A stretch of 64,000 bases of DNA from [Leptolyngbya] sp. JSC-1 (GCA_000733415.1 KL662191.1:6106429-6170428); one strand, 5' to 3'; positions 54,981-63,397 are shown, counted from the stretch's first letter. The notes: generated by a model not told the origin, from the letters alone. Made by a program: numbers and translations.

Positions 54981-55310
54981 TCAGCGTCTTGTGGTTTCCA
55001 CCTGCTCTAACTGCAAGACAAATCCTGGCAGAACCGATTCCCCTGTCAGCGTCGTCAGCAGTGACACCCCTTCGACCGGGCCAGCAGGCCGATAGATTTC
55101 TACCTGTCGATTTTGCGGATCGATCAGCCAGCCCAGACGCAATTCATTCTCTAGATACTCCTTCATCTTGTCCTGTAAGGGTCCCAATCGGTCGGTCTCA
55201 GACCTTAACTCAATCACAAAATCGGGCGTCAGGGGTGGAAACTTGCGTCGTTGCTCTGGTGTCAGCGCCTCCCAGCGTTCGAGCTGAACCCACGTTCGTT
55301 GGTGCAATCC
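54981..55310 (-). pseudogene. 5'-truncated Uma2 family nuclease remnant
   Basis: The minus strand encodes the C-terminal two thirds of a Uma2 protein: TWVQLERWEALTPEQRRKFP, PDFVIELRSETDRLGPLQDK, GWLIDPQNRQVEIYRP, ESVLPGFVLQLEQ. The N-terminal part is absent because the homology begins right where the upstream Ca2+-ATPase gene ends (stop at 55312-55314). No separate start is likely. A deletion has joined the two genes. The catalytic core residues (DFVIELRS) remain but the fold is incomplete. Confidence 0.7.
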
Positions 55311-55311
55311 T

Positions 55312-58071
55312 CTATTTCTTCCGTCTGCGTCTGAACCACTTCTGTGCCTCCACGATCCAGAAACCCAGCGTGCCCACATCCAGGCAAATCAGCAGCTCGG
55401 TCAGCGTCAGCGGTTGGGTTTGGAAAATCGGCTGTATCCAGGAGGTGTAGATCACCGCTAGTTGCAGCACAAAGGTGAGCAGAATCGCGCCCAGCATGGG
55501 CTTATTGGTCAGCACGCCCTTACTGACAATCGAATCCCGTTCCGACCGCATTGCCAGGGCCAAGAAAATCCGCGTGAAAGCCAGAGCCGCAAATACCATT
55601 GTCTGCCAGTGCTGCCAGTTGGCGGTGTAGGTGAAGTAGGCTAAGGCCAGCAGCACCAAACCAATCAGCGAGCCAATGACGATAATATCCCGACCCACAC
55701 CCCGGCTAAATACGCTTTCATTCGGTGGGTAGGGCCGACGCTGCATCACGTTTTTCTCGCCCGGTTCCACGCTCAGCGCCAGCGCCAGCAAACCATCAGC
55801 TAGGAGGTTAATCCAGAGAATTTGGGTCGGACGCAGCGGTTGCGGTAGAAGGAACAACGGCGCTAACAGCATCACAACCACTGTGCTAGTGTTTCCAGTT
55901 AGCGTATAGCGAATAAATTTGCGAATATTGTCGTAGATGATGCGCCCTTCTTCGACTGCCGCCACAATCGTCGAGAAATTGTCGTTCAGCAGCACCATAT
56001 CTGCCGCTTCTTTGGCCACGTCAGTTCCGGCAATCCCCATCGCCACGCCAATATTGGCCTTACTGAGGGCAGGTGCATCGTTGACGCCATCTCCCGTCAT
56101 CGAGACAATCTCGCCCTGCCGCTGCAGCGCATCGACAATTTTCAGCTTTTGCTCCGGCGAAACGCGGGCATAGACCGACACCGACTCGATCTGTTTTTCC
56201 AATTCCTCCGTCCGCATTTGGTTGAGCTGCTGCCCGGTTAACACCTTGCCGTTGCGGGAAATGTCTAGCTCTTCGGCAATATGTTTTGCCATTAGGGGGT
56301 GATCGCCTGTGATCATCACCGTGCGAATTCCGGCCTGATTACAGACATGCACCGCCTGTTTCGCTTCCGGACGAGCCGGATCCAGCATTCCCACCAGCCC
56401 CACCAGAATCAAATCCTGCTCGGCTTCGACTTCTTTGCCTGCGGGCGGTAGCTGATCGAGCAAGCGAAAGCCCACACCCAGAACTCGCGTTCCCATTGAA
56501 GCAAGCTTATCGTTGTCTTGGCGGATCTTTTCGATCTCCTGCTCATTCATTGGCTGTATGCGATTATCTTCAAAGAAATGAGTCGCAACGTTTAGTAAGC
56601 TATCAATTGCTCCCTTCGTAAAGGCGATATAGGGTTTGTTCGGCACCGCTTTCAGGCTAGCAATTTGCTGCGCCACCGGAGAGGACCAATCCACTTCGTT
56701 GAACTGATGAATCGTCGTCATCCGCTTGCGATCCGAATCGAACGGTGCCTCTGCCACGCGCGGAAATAGAACTTCCAGTTCCTCTTTGTCGAGTCCCAAT
56801 CGATCGGCAGCGACTACCAGCGCAATCTCGGTCGGGTCTCCCATGGCCTTGGGAGTGTCTTCCTCATCAGGCTGCTCATCAACTACCGTAGCATTGTTGC
56901 ACAGCGCACTTCCGGCCACCGTCAACGCCATCGACGGCTCCATTTCGCTACCAGCACCCGCTTCAAAAATCGTCTTTTTACCATCCAACCGCGAGGTAAT
57001 TTGCGCTCTCGATTCCTTCAGTTCCACTCGCTTACCTGCCAAGGACAGAATTGTCACTGTCATTTGGTTTTCGGTCAGGGTGCCGGTCTTATCGGAACAA
57101 ATTGTCGTCACCGAACCCAAGGTTTCCACGGCTGGCAATTTGCGAATCAGGGCATGGCGTTTCAGCATCCGCCGCGCCCCAATCGCCAGAGCAATCGTGA
57201 CCACCGCAGGCAACCCTTCCGGAATAATCGCCACCGCCAGACTCACTGCCGTTAAAAACATCTGCGTCAGGTTTTCGCCCCGCAGCAGCCCAAAGGCAAA
57301 AATTGCCGCCACCAGCACCAGCGCCGCCAGCGCCAAGCGTTTTCCCAACTGATCTAACCGACGTTGCAGCGGCGTTTGCTCCTGTTCGACCGACTGCATC
57401 GAGTTGGCAATTTTGCCCAGTTCGGTATTCATGCCGGTTTCGGTCACGACTGCCTTTGCCCGCCCGTAGACTACCGTGGTGCCCATGTAGACCATGTTGC
57501 GGCGGTCCCCCAGTGGCAAATCGTGGCCCGCAATCGGCGCTACGCTCTTCTCAATCGACTCGGATTCGCCGGTAAAGGCGGCTTCTTGGGTGCGCAGATT
57601 GGTGTTTTCCAGCAACCGACCATCCGCCGGTACCTGATCGCCATCTTCGAGCTGAAAAATATCGCCGGGTACCAGTTCGCGGGCGTCAATTTGTTCCAAC
57701 TGCCCATCCCGCCAGACCCGCGCCTTGGGAATTGCCATTTTCCGCAGCGCCGCGAATTCCTTGCCAGCTCGATATTCCTGCGTGAATCCTAGAACCGCAT
57801 TAAAAATAACGACGGCAAAAATCGCAATCGCGTCTTTGTAATCCCGCAGAAATAGCGTTACCACACCCGCAGCAATCAGCACCAGCACCGTGGTAGAAGT
57901 AAACTGCTCCCACAGCATCAGCCAGGGACTTTTGGGCGGCTGTTCGGCTAGTTCATTGGCCCCATGTTGCGACCGGCGTTGACTGGCTTCGGCATCACTT
58001 AGGCCCGCTCTCTCATTGGTTTGTAAGGCTTTTAAAGCTTGGGTGGCTTCTTGCTGGTACCAGTCGCTCAT
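55312..58071 (-). CDS. P-type cation-transporting ATPase, Ca2+ (PacL/SERCA-like) type
   Basis: 919 aa from ATG at 58071 (MSDWYQQEATQALKAL); an in-frame ATG at 58134 is possible. The N-terminal cation ATPase domain, actuator TGES, M4 motif IPEGLPAVVTIALAIGARR, phosphorylation ICSDKTGTLTENQMTV, and TGDGVNDAPALSKA are all present. PEGLP with the M5-M6 sequence IRYTLTGNTSTVVVML and ILWINLLADGLLALAL supports a P2 type pump for Ca2+ or Na+/K+. About ten helices. C-terminus ends RRRRKK directly at the Uma2 remnant. Confidence 0.92.
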   Translation of the reverse strand: MSDWYQQEATQALKALQTNERAGLSDAEASQRRSQHGANELAEQPPKSPWLMLWEQFTSTTVLVLIAAGVVTLFLRDYKDAIAIFAVVIFNAVLGFTQEYRAGKEFAALRKMAIPKARVWRDGQLEQIDARELVPGDIFQLEDGDQVPADGRLLENTNLRTQEAAFTGESESIEKSVAPIAGHDLPLGDRRNMVYMGTTVVYGRAKAVVTETGMNTELGKIANSMQSVEQEQTPLQRRLDQLGKRLALAALVLVAAIFAFGLLRGENLTQMFLTAVSLAVAIIPEGLPAVVTIALAIGARRMLKRHALIRKLPAVETLGSVTTICSDKTGTLTENQMTVTILSLAGKRVELKESRAQITSRLDGKKTIFEAGAGSEMEPSMALTVAGSALCNNATVVDEQPDEEDTPKAMGDPTEIALVVAADRLGLDKEELEVLFPRVAEAPFDSDRKRMTTIHQFNEVDWSSPVAQQIASLKAVPNKPYIAFTKGAIDSLLNVATHFFEDNRIQPMNEQEIEKIRQDNDKLASMGTRVLGVGFRLLDQLPPAGKEVEAEQDLILVGLVGMLDPARPEAKQAVHVCNQAGIRTVMITGDHPLMAKHIAEELDISRNGKVLTGQQLNQMRTEELEKQIESVSVYARVSPEQKLKIVDALQRQGEIVSMTGDGVNDAPALSKANIGVAMGIAGTDVAKEAADMVLLNDNFSTIVAAVEEGRIIYDNIRKFIRYTLTGNTSTVVVMLLAPLFLLPQPLRPTQILWINLLADGLLALALSVEPGEKNVMQRRPYPPNESVFSRGVGRDIIVIGSLIGLVLLALAYFTYTANWQHWQTMVFAALAFTRIFLALAMRSERDSIVSKGVLTNKPMLGAILLTFVLQLAVIYTSWIQPIFQTQPLTLTELLICLDVGTLGFWIVEAQKWFRRRRKK

Positions 58072-58228
58072 GGGTTTTCTACGATACAGGGTTAGGGTTA
58101 ATTTATCACCTGCATCAAACCATGGATATAGCAACAGATACCTCTACCTGACGTTGTATTTGTATTTTGGGGGCTATGGTAGCCTCGATGAGATAGAGGC
58201 AAACGTCAGAGCGAATCAGAAACGGATT

Positions 58229-58453
58229 TTACTGGCTAGAATTGCCTGGATAATAAAGCTGATCAAGCACTTGTTTTGCTTTCAGGAGAATTCTCAACTG
58301 CGCCAATTGGCTGCTCCAGGCTGAACGGGGCAAGATTAGCGAGTCCTCAACCGCTGTTTCTGGGCGGTCCAGATCGTTTGTGAAATCGTTCAGGCTGTTG
58401 GAGTCTGCTTCTACTGCTTCTAATTGGGTTGGCTTTTCTAACATTTCTGTCAT
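58229..58453 (-). CDS. Small acidic protein downstream of the radical SAM maturase (candidate PlpY-type partner)
   Basis: 74 aa, acidic N-terminal half (EAVEADSNSLNDFTNDLDRP) and a helical C-terminal half (SQLAQLRILLKAKQVLDQLY). It follows the maturase by 49 bp on the same strand. Splicease systems need a small accessory protein, PlpY, encoded beside PlpX, and size and position fit. I cannot prove sequence homology by eye, so the partner role is inferred from context. Confidence 0.55.
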   Translation of the reverse strand: MTEMLEKPTQLEAVEADSNSLNDFTNDLDRPETAVEDSLILPRSAWSSQLAQLRILLKAKQVLDQLYYPGNSSQ

Positions 58454-58502
58454 CTTCTACTGTCCCCGCCATTATGATGTGCCACGATGCGCCACTATGT
58501 AC

Positions 58503-59765
58503 CTAAGTAGCTGCCATGGAGAAATCAGGTTCCAGCTTATTTTGCCAGCTGGTAGGCCATTGGATGCGATCGGCTGTAAAACGCAGTGGGTCGTGCTCTT
58601 CCGAAGCATCAATTGGCTCTTCTATCAACTCAAACTCCCCGTTATCAAATGGCAACCCATGCGCAGGGACTTTAGGTAAAAGCCGTTCTCGCTTTCCTTG
58701 TTGAGCTTGAGCTAAGGCGCGGTGGTGACAGTAGGGGTTATTGCCTCTGCGGTCAAAGAACACATGAGCTGTCCAGCTGCATCCACCCCGACACAGTTCA
58801 GCAAACTCGCAAGTTTGACAAAATCCCCACAAGTGAGCAGTGCCTTGCGGGGTTCCTGCCCCTAGGTTGAATTGCAGTTCTGCTGTTGTTGTAACGATGT
58901 CTCTGAGCGAACGATCGCGGATGTTACCTCCCGTGTAGGCAGCGGTTGGCAACGACGGGCATCCCTTGATCGCACCGTCCGCTTCAATTCCCAACGTTGA
59001 TAGCCCAGCCGAACAGCCTTGCCAGAAAGTCCATTCATCCTGGCGTCCCCGCCCTCGCAGCAGTCGCTCGTAAGGTCCATAGTAGCCAATATTATTGCCG
59101 GGCTGGAGTTGGACTCCTTCTTGGTGTGCCCGCAGGGCGACCTGTGCCAGCATTGGATATAGGTCGAGGAGTTCGTAGGGTTGGAGTAGGATATCGGTGT
59201 TGTCAGCCGCATTGCCCATTGGCACTGTCAGTTGAATTTGCCAAGCCCGAGCGCCGGCATCGCGAATATGCTCGTAAATGCGCGGGAACTCCGGGGCAGA
59301 TAAACGGTTGATTTGGGTATTACAACCAAAAGGAATGCCCACCTGACGAAAATGACTCATCGTTTGGAACGCCTGCTGCCAGGAGCCTTTACGGCCCCGT
59401 AGACGGTCGTGAGTGGCTTCCAACCCATCGATTGACACTGAAACCGTAGCAATTCCAGCCTGCTGCATCTTATAGGCTGTATTCAAGGAGATGCCATAGC
59501 CACCCGTTGTCATTGTGCACCGCATACCTGCCTGATTGATGGCGGTGGCAATTTGCAACCAATCTGGGCGCAGAAACGCTTCTCCGCCGATGAGGGTGAC
59601 TTCTTTGATGCCAACCTCGGCCATCTGCTGAACCAGGCCCAGTGCTTCGTCAGTCGAAAGTTCTTGGGCGCGGGCATGCCCAGCTCGGGAACCGCAGTGG
59701 CTACAGGCCAAATTGCACTTTAAAGTGATTTCCCACACGGCATAGCTAGTTCGGTGATATGCCAT
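58503..59765 (-). CDS. Radical SAM RiPP maturase (Nif11-peptide / splicease type, PlpX-like)
   Basis: 420 aa. The radical SAM cluster motif is CNLACSHC (C-x3-C-x2-C) in ITLKCNLACSHCGSRAG, followed by GGEAFLRPDW and VSVSIDGLEATHDRLRG. The C-terminal part has Cys residues for auxiliary clusters (CSAGLSTLGIEADGAIKGCP, CQTCEFAELCRGGC), the SPASM-like pattern of peptide maturases. It lies downstream of a Nif11-leader precursor with MYG motifs and upstream of a small acidic gene, the same order as in characterised splicease loci. Expected reaction: excision of tyramine from Met-Tyr-Gly to form an alpha-keto-beta-amino acid. No other modifying enzyme is nearby. Confidence 0.87.
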   Translation of the reverse strand: MAYHRTSYAVWEITLKCNLACSHCGSRAGHARAQELSTDEALGLVQQMAEVGIKEVTLIGGEAFLRPDWLQIATAINQAGMRCTMTTGGYGISLNTAYKMQQAGIATVSVSIDGLEATHDRLRGRKGSWQQAFQTMSHFRQVGIPFGCNTQINRLSAPEFPRIYEHIRDAGARAWQIQLTVPMGNAADNTDILLQPYELLDLYPMLAQVALRAHQEGVQLQPGNNIGYYGPYERLLRGRGRQDEWTFWQGCSAGLSTLGIEADGAIKGCPSLPTAAYTGGNIRDRSLRDIVTTTAELQFNLGAGTPQGTAHLWGFCQTCEFAELCRGGCSWTAHVFFDRRGNNPYCHHRALAQAQQGKRERLLPKVPAHGLPFDNGEFELIEEPIDASEEHDPLRFTADRIQWPTSWQNKLEPDFSMAAT

Positions 59766-59842
59766 AGCTAATTCTCATTTTTAGGTTTGAGAGGGTTTAT
59801 TTTTAAGAATGATTTAGTTCTTGAGGAGGCGCTGCTGATTTT

Positions 59843-60004
59843 ACAGAGTTGATTTCACAGAGTTGATTTCACAGAGTTGATTTCACAGAGTTGATTTCAC
59901 AGAGTTGATTTCACAGAGTTGATTTCACAGAGTTGATTTCACAGAGTTGATTTCACAGAGTTGATTTCACAGAGTTGATTTCACAGAGTTGATTTCACAG
60001 AGTT
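59843..60004. repeat. 14-bp tandem array (ACAGAGTTGATTTC), twelve starts
   Basis: ACAGAGTT begins every 14 bp from 59843 to 59997 (12 copies; 11 complete units). The last copy runs into the stop codon of the RiPP precursor at 60003-60005. The array fills most of the 237-bp gap between precursor and maturase. Units are perfect, so the expansion is recent. No spacers, hence not CRISPR. Confidence 0.95.
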
Positions 60005-60479
60005 ACACATCCTCTGGTGCGATCACCACTCCATACATCGGTTGGACTTCACCAGGAGGCGAAATCACCACCCCATACATCGGCTGAGGATAGGGATAGG
60101 GAAGCGGTTTTGGCTTTGGTCTGGGATATCCGTCGCTCGGTGGTTCCACGATCACGCCATACATCGGCTGAATAGGGTAAGGATTTGAGCATGGAGTTTG
60201 GCAAGGTCTGGGATAGGGATACCGACGCATCCACCCGCCGATAGCTCCCACTAATTCGTCTTCGGTGAGTTCGTGAAACTCATCACGTTCTTTTAGATCT
60301 AGAAGCTGGATAGTTGCTGTTTCAAATTCTGCGCTCGTAAATGTGTATCCAGACTGGTGTAAAAGTGATTGAATCTGATCAATCGAGCTAGTTTGTAACT
60401 GATTGACAAAGGCTGAGTCTTTGACCAGTCTGATCAAAAAGCCTTTCACCTTTTCTAAAATCGTGTTAGTAGGATGCAT
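60003..60479 (-). CDS. Nif11-leader RiPP precursor with three Met-Tyr-Gly splice motifs
   Basis: 158 aa from ATG at 60479: AGGAG lies six bases upstream, so the in-frame GTG at 60482 is less likely. Residues 7-60 are a Nif11-like leader (KGFLIRLVKDSAFVNQLQTS, then SGYTFTSAEFE). LTEDELVGAIGG ends the leader with a Gly-Gly at residues 81-82. The core (83-158) is Pro/Tyr-rich with three QPMYGV motifs: MYG at 106-108, 134-136 and 148-150, each followed by V/I and then a Pro or acidic turn. Met-Tyr-Gly is the X-Tyr-Gly signature cut by PlpX/PlpY spliceases, so up to three alpha-keto-beta-amino acids are predicted. A Cys pair (CQTPC, residues 93-97) could be a further modification or a disulfide. 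The core is unusually long. Confidence 0.88.
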   Translation of the reverse strand: MHPTNTILEKVKGFLIRLVKDSAFVNQLQTSSIDQIQSLLHQSGYTFTSAEFETATIQLLDLKERDEFHELTEDELVGAIGGWMRRYPYPRPCQTPCSNPYPIQPMYGVIVEPPSDGYPRPKPKPLPYPYPQPMYGVVISPPGEVQPMYGVVIAPEDV

Positions 60480-60603
60480 CACTTTCTCCTTGAATTCAAA
60501 GTTTAGAGAATTGAAGATGTTTGAAGAGAAAAGTCATCGATCAATTCGTGATTGATAATGTTTACTGCTCTTAACCATATAACTCGAATTGAGCGCTAAA
60601 AAT

Positions 60604-60616
60604 TGCCAAACTGGCA
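60604..60616. promoter_or_regulatory. Palindrome TGCCA-AAC-TGGCA, copy 1
   Basis: A 5-3-5 perfect palindrome 125 bp upstream of the RiPP precursor start. An identical 13-mer occurs at 60792-60804, which is unlikely by chance in such a short span, so a regulator-binding site is plausible. The regulator is unknown. Confidence 0.4.
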
Positions 60617-60791
60617 GGTTTCTTGCTGACACCGTTTACTCAAGCACCGATCAAGGCAACACAGCTAGTAACGTGCAGGATTTCAGTGCGTTTTAAGTCA
60701 TTCAATCAATTCAATCAATTCAATAGCAGGGAATCTGACCCGTCATCAGTGAAGCGCCCGCCCTGCAGAAGCTAATAAATTTTCTAAATTC

Positions 60792-60804
60792 TGCCAAACT
60801 GGCA
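60792..60804. promoter_or_regulatory. Palindrome TGCCA-AAC-TGGCA, copy 2
   Basis: Identical to 60604-60616, 188 bp further from the precursor, and about 455 bp upstream of the RTX gene. The two copies may allow looping or may belong to the two divergent promoters. Confidence 0.4.
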
Positions 60805-61009
60805 ACATTGCTAGCTTAGTTATCTGGTTCAATCAACTAATCGACCAAACTCAGTAGATCAACCAGATTAAACGGTAGATGCAGTGCGGGCATCTTGCCT
60901 GCGCCAGCGAGACGCTTGCACTACGGATCTTCAAATTGATGATGTTGATCTACTTAATCAACTAATCAACTTCTTACAGCCTTTTTCAGGCTAGTGAAGT
61001 ACGAAAAAC

Positions 61010-61057
61010 GGGGTGTGAGGGCAGTGCCCCTGCGTGGGGGCGAAGCCCTCACACCCC
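61010..61057. repeat. Perfect 13-bp stem nested hairpin (interspersed palindromic repeat or terminator)
   Basis: GGGGTGTGAGGGC (61010-61022) and GCCCTCACACCCC (61045-61057) pair exactly, with GCCCC/GGGGC forming an inner stem. It lies about 200 bp before the RTX start, within the divergent region and with no gene ending there, so an interspersed repeat is likelier than a terminator. Confidence 0.55.
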
Positions 61058-61259
61058 CTACACCTCACATGAGTGAAAAACGCTGTAATCAACCTTAATC
61101 AACCAATAATCAACCAAACCGATCAACCAGTCCTGCCCAAAGGAAACGCGGTAGGTTTTTACTAACCTGCTATTTTCTCAAACTATGGGCAATCACTATG
61201 GACAATCACTTGAGCAATCACTATGGGCAGCAGGGTCAGGCTTTGAGGAGGTTCTAATC

Positions 61260-62442
61260 ATGTCTCAACCGGATGTACGTCTCTCGCTTAATATCGCAAC
61301 TTCTGGAGCCAGCAGTGCGTCCAGCAGTTCGCACTCGTCTGTCAGCCAAGCAGGTGCAGGAGCTAATAGTAGCGCGATTGCTACATCTGCTAGTGGCAAA
61401 GTCAGCACTAGCAGTCAGGAAGCCTACACCCCTGCCGCCACCTCTAGCAGGAGTAGTGCATCGGCCAGTGCATCGCCACAAACAAGCAGTACTGCAGCCT
61501 CAGCTTCAGCTCCCGCTGAAGCAACTCCTCAATCCAACGGCTCAAAAAAAAGACGCAGCGTCCCTGAATCAAACCGCTGACAATTCAGGAACCGATCAGA
61601 ATCTTGCAGCGACTAGCAGTAACTCTAGCAGTTCTAATTCGTTTGTAGACCCTACGGGGGCAGGCAGCAGCAGTAGCGCCACTATTATTGCTCCTGATGG
61701 TACGATCACGAGCAGCAGCGACACAATCTATACTCCCGGTGCAACTGGCAGCAGCGGGAGTGCATCTGCCAATAGTTCTGGAACTCTACCGCCCACAGTC
61801 GATACCACCGTGACCACGGATCCTGTAGATGCTACCGGATCTAGCCCAACGGCTCCGCCCCCACCTGCAAGTGCCCTACGGTTGGTACAGGGAACCAGAG
61901 GCCGTGACCGATTGCAAGGAAGTCAGCAGCATGATCTAATTCAGTGTCAGGCTGGCGATGATCGAGTTCGAGCCGGTGCTGGCGATGATCAAGTTTTTGG
62001 ATTGAGTGGCAACGACTGGTTGTTGGGTGAGACGGGCAATGACTGGCTAGAAGGCAATAACGGCAAGGATCGTCTATATGGGGGAGCGGGAGACGATGCC
62101 TTAAACGGAGGCGCAAAGGACGATATCCTGGTCGGTGGGTTTGGTCAAGATCGGTTGACGGGTGGTTTGGGTGCTGATACCTTTGGTTTGACTGCGGAAA
62201 CCTCAACGCCTGGGTTGGCAGATATTGTGATTGACTTTAAGGCGGATCAGGGAGATAAGCTACAGCTCAAGGGAAATTTATCGTTTCGATCGCTAGTCTT
62301 AATCACATTCGATTCGAACCAGGATGGCATTGCGGATGCAACATTGATTCGCACTCGCAGTAATGGCACTGTCTGTGCCCTCGTTTTAGACACAGTTAAT
62401 GCGGCAGGAAAAACCACGCTTGCAGCGACAGACTTTATTTGA
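61260..62442 (+). pseudogene. RTX (GGxGxD) calcium-binding protein, frame interrupted at an A8 tract
   Basis: From ATG at 61260 (strong GAGGAGG upstream) the first frame is Ser/Ala-rich and stops at 61580. The second frame, one base on, continues with the same kind of sequence and RTX repeats (GNDWLLGETGNDWLEGN, GGAGDDALNGGAKDD, GGLGADTFGL) to 62442. Both frames carry copies of one motif (VSTSSQEAYTPAATSS and ITSSSDTIYTPGATGSS), so they were one protein. Skipping one base of the run of eight A (61544-61551) gives 393 aa. Causes: mutation, assembly error, phase variation or slippage. RTX proteins are usually exported by type I systems through a C-terminal signal and fold on Ca2+. Confidence 0.8.
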
Positions 62443-62564
62443 TCACTGCATTTGATCATTGCCGTTGTTTCTTGTTGCTTAATTCAGTTATTATATTGTG
62501 TCTCATCCAATCTTTAATAGATTGCACTTAGACGTTTAGAATATTATTCTGGCAGTTTTCAACC

Positions 62565-63326
62565 ATGCAAGGAGAATGTTGTGTTGAGGCAATGGTCAAC
62601 TTTTCTGGTATCCCGATACAGCCTGAAGCAATTGTTGACTTTCTGAAGCAGGAAGTTCAGCTAAGAAGCATCTGTGAAAAGATCCTGTGCTGTCAAATTA
62701 TTGAACAAGCTGCACAGGAACGCCAAATTACGGTGACACCAGAAGAAATTCAAGCAGAAGCCAACCGGCAACGCTATCAAAATCGACTTGAAAGTGCCTC
62801 AGCCACATTTGCTTGGCTGGCAGACCAGTTGATTACGCCAACCGATTGGGAGGCTGGAATTCGTAAGCGCCTCTTATCTACCAAGTTAGCCGAACGTTTG
62901 TTCGCTCAGGATGTTGACCCCTATTTTGCCGAACACCGCTTAGATTTTGAGCAAGTGACCCTCTACAGGATTGTGGTTCCCTACCAGCAGCTCGCTCAAG
63001 AATTGTTCTACCAAATTGAAGAACGCGAAATCAGCTTCTACGAAGCTGCCCATCTCTACGACATCGATGAATCTCGCCGGCTAAAGTGTGGCTTTGAAGG
63101 CAGACTCTACCGCTGGGGATTGAGACCTGAGTTGGCCGCAACGATTTTCGGCGCTCAGTTGGGGCAGGTTTTGGGTCCCTTGCGGGGTGAACAGGGGTTT
63201 GATCTAGTCTTGGTCGAAGAGTTTATTGTCCCAGATTTTAACCCAGAGATCCGGCAGCAAATTATTGAGCGAATGTTTCGGGAATGGCTAGACAGCGAAC
63301 TCAATTATTTGATTCATAATCGTTGA
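62565..63326 (+). CDS. SurA/parvulin-like peptidylprolyl isomerase-type chaperone
   Basis: 253 aa from ATG at 62565, or 244 from ATG at 62592; neither has a clear Shine-Dalgarno. The N-terminal helical SurA_N part (QIIEQAAQERQITVTPEEIQ, GIRKRLLSTKLAERLF) is followed by a reduced rotamase-like part (AHLYDIDESRRLKCGFEGRL and GQVLGPLRGEQGFDLVLVEE). No signal peptide. In cyanobacteria such proteins are often encoded with type I secretion substrates and peptide natural products. Cotranscription with the RTX gene is possible (122-bp gap). Confidence 0.78.
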   Translation: MQGECCVEAMVNFSGIPIQPEAIVDFLKQEVQLRSICEKILCCQIIEQAAQERQITVTPEEIQAEANRQRYQNRLESASATFAWLADQLITPTDWEAGIRKRLLSTKLAERLFAQDVDPYFAEHRLDFEQVTLYRIVVPYQQLAQELFYQIEEREISFYEAAHLYDIDESRRLKCGFEGRLYRWGLRPELAATIFGAQLGQVLGPLRGEQGFDLVLVEEFIVPDFNPEIRQQIIERMFREWLDSELNYLIHNR

Positions 63327-63332
63327 TTGAGG

Positions 63333-63397
63333 AGTTGGGGGTTGGGAGTTGGGAGTTGGGGGTTGGGGGTTGGGAGTTGGGGGAGTTGGGAGTCAGA
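63333..63397. repeat. GGGAGTTGG simple repeats
   Basis: Degenerate GGGAGTTGGGGGTTGG units directly after the chaperone gene stop, of the same kind as the tandem repeats elsewhere in the window. Confidence 0.8.

Larger units (their letters stand above)
60483..61259. other. 777-bp divergent region between RiPP precursor and RTX gene
   Basis: No coding sequence recognised. It contains two copies of TGCCAAACTGGCA, TTCAATCAA repeats near 60700, scattered ATCAACCA/AATCAACC motifs (60840-61130), and a strong hairpin at 61010-61057. Promoters for both directions must lie here. Confidence 0.6.

Noticed and set aside
59843..60004. 14-bp array as a CRISPR
   Set aside because: Units are contiguous, without spacers, and no cas genes are nearby.
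62311..62330. GATTCGAACC motif like a tRNA T-arm
   Set aside because: It lies within the RTX coding sequence and no cloverleaf can be built around it; no tRNA was found in the window.
61273..62442. RTX frame as an independent gene starting near 61273
   Set aside because: Its first 90 codons are out of frame with the real Ser-rich start and look artefactual; the shared duplicated motif shows one protein across both frames.
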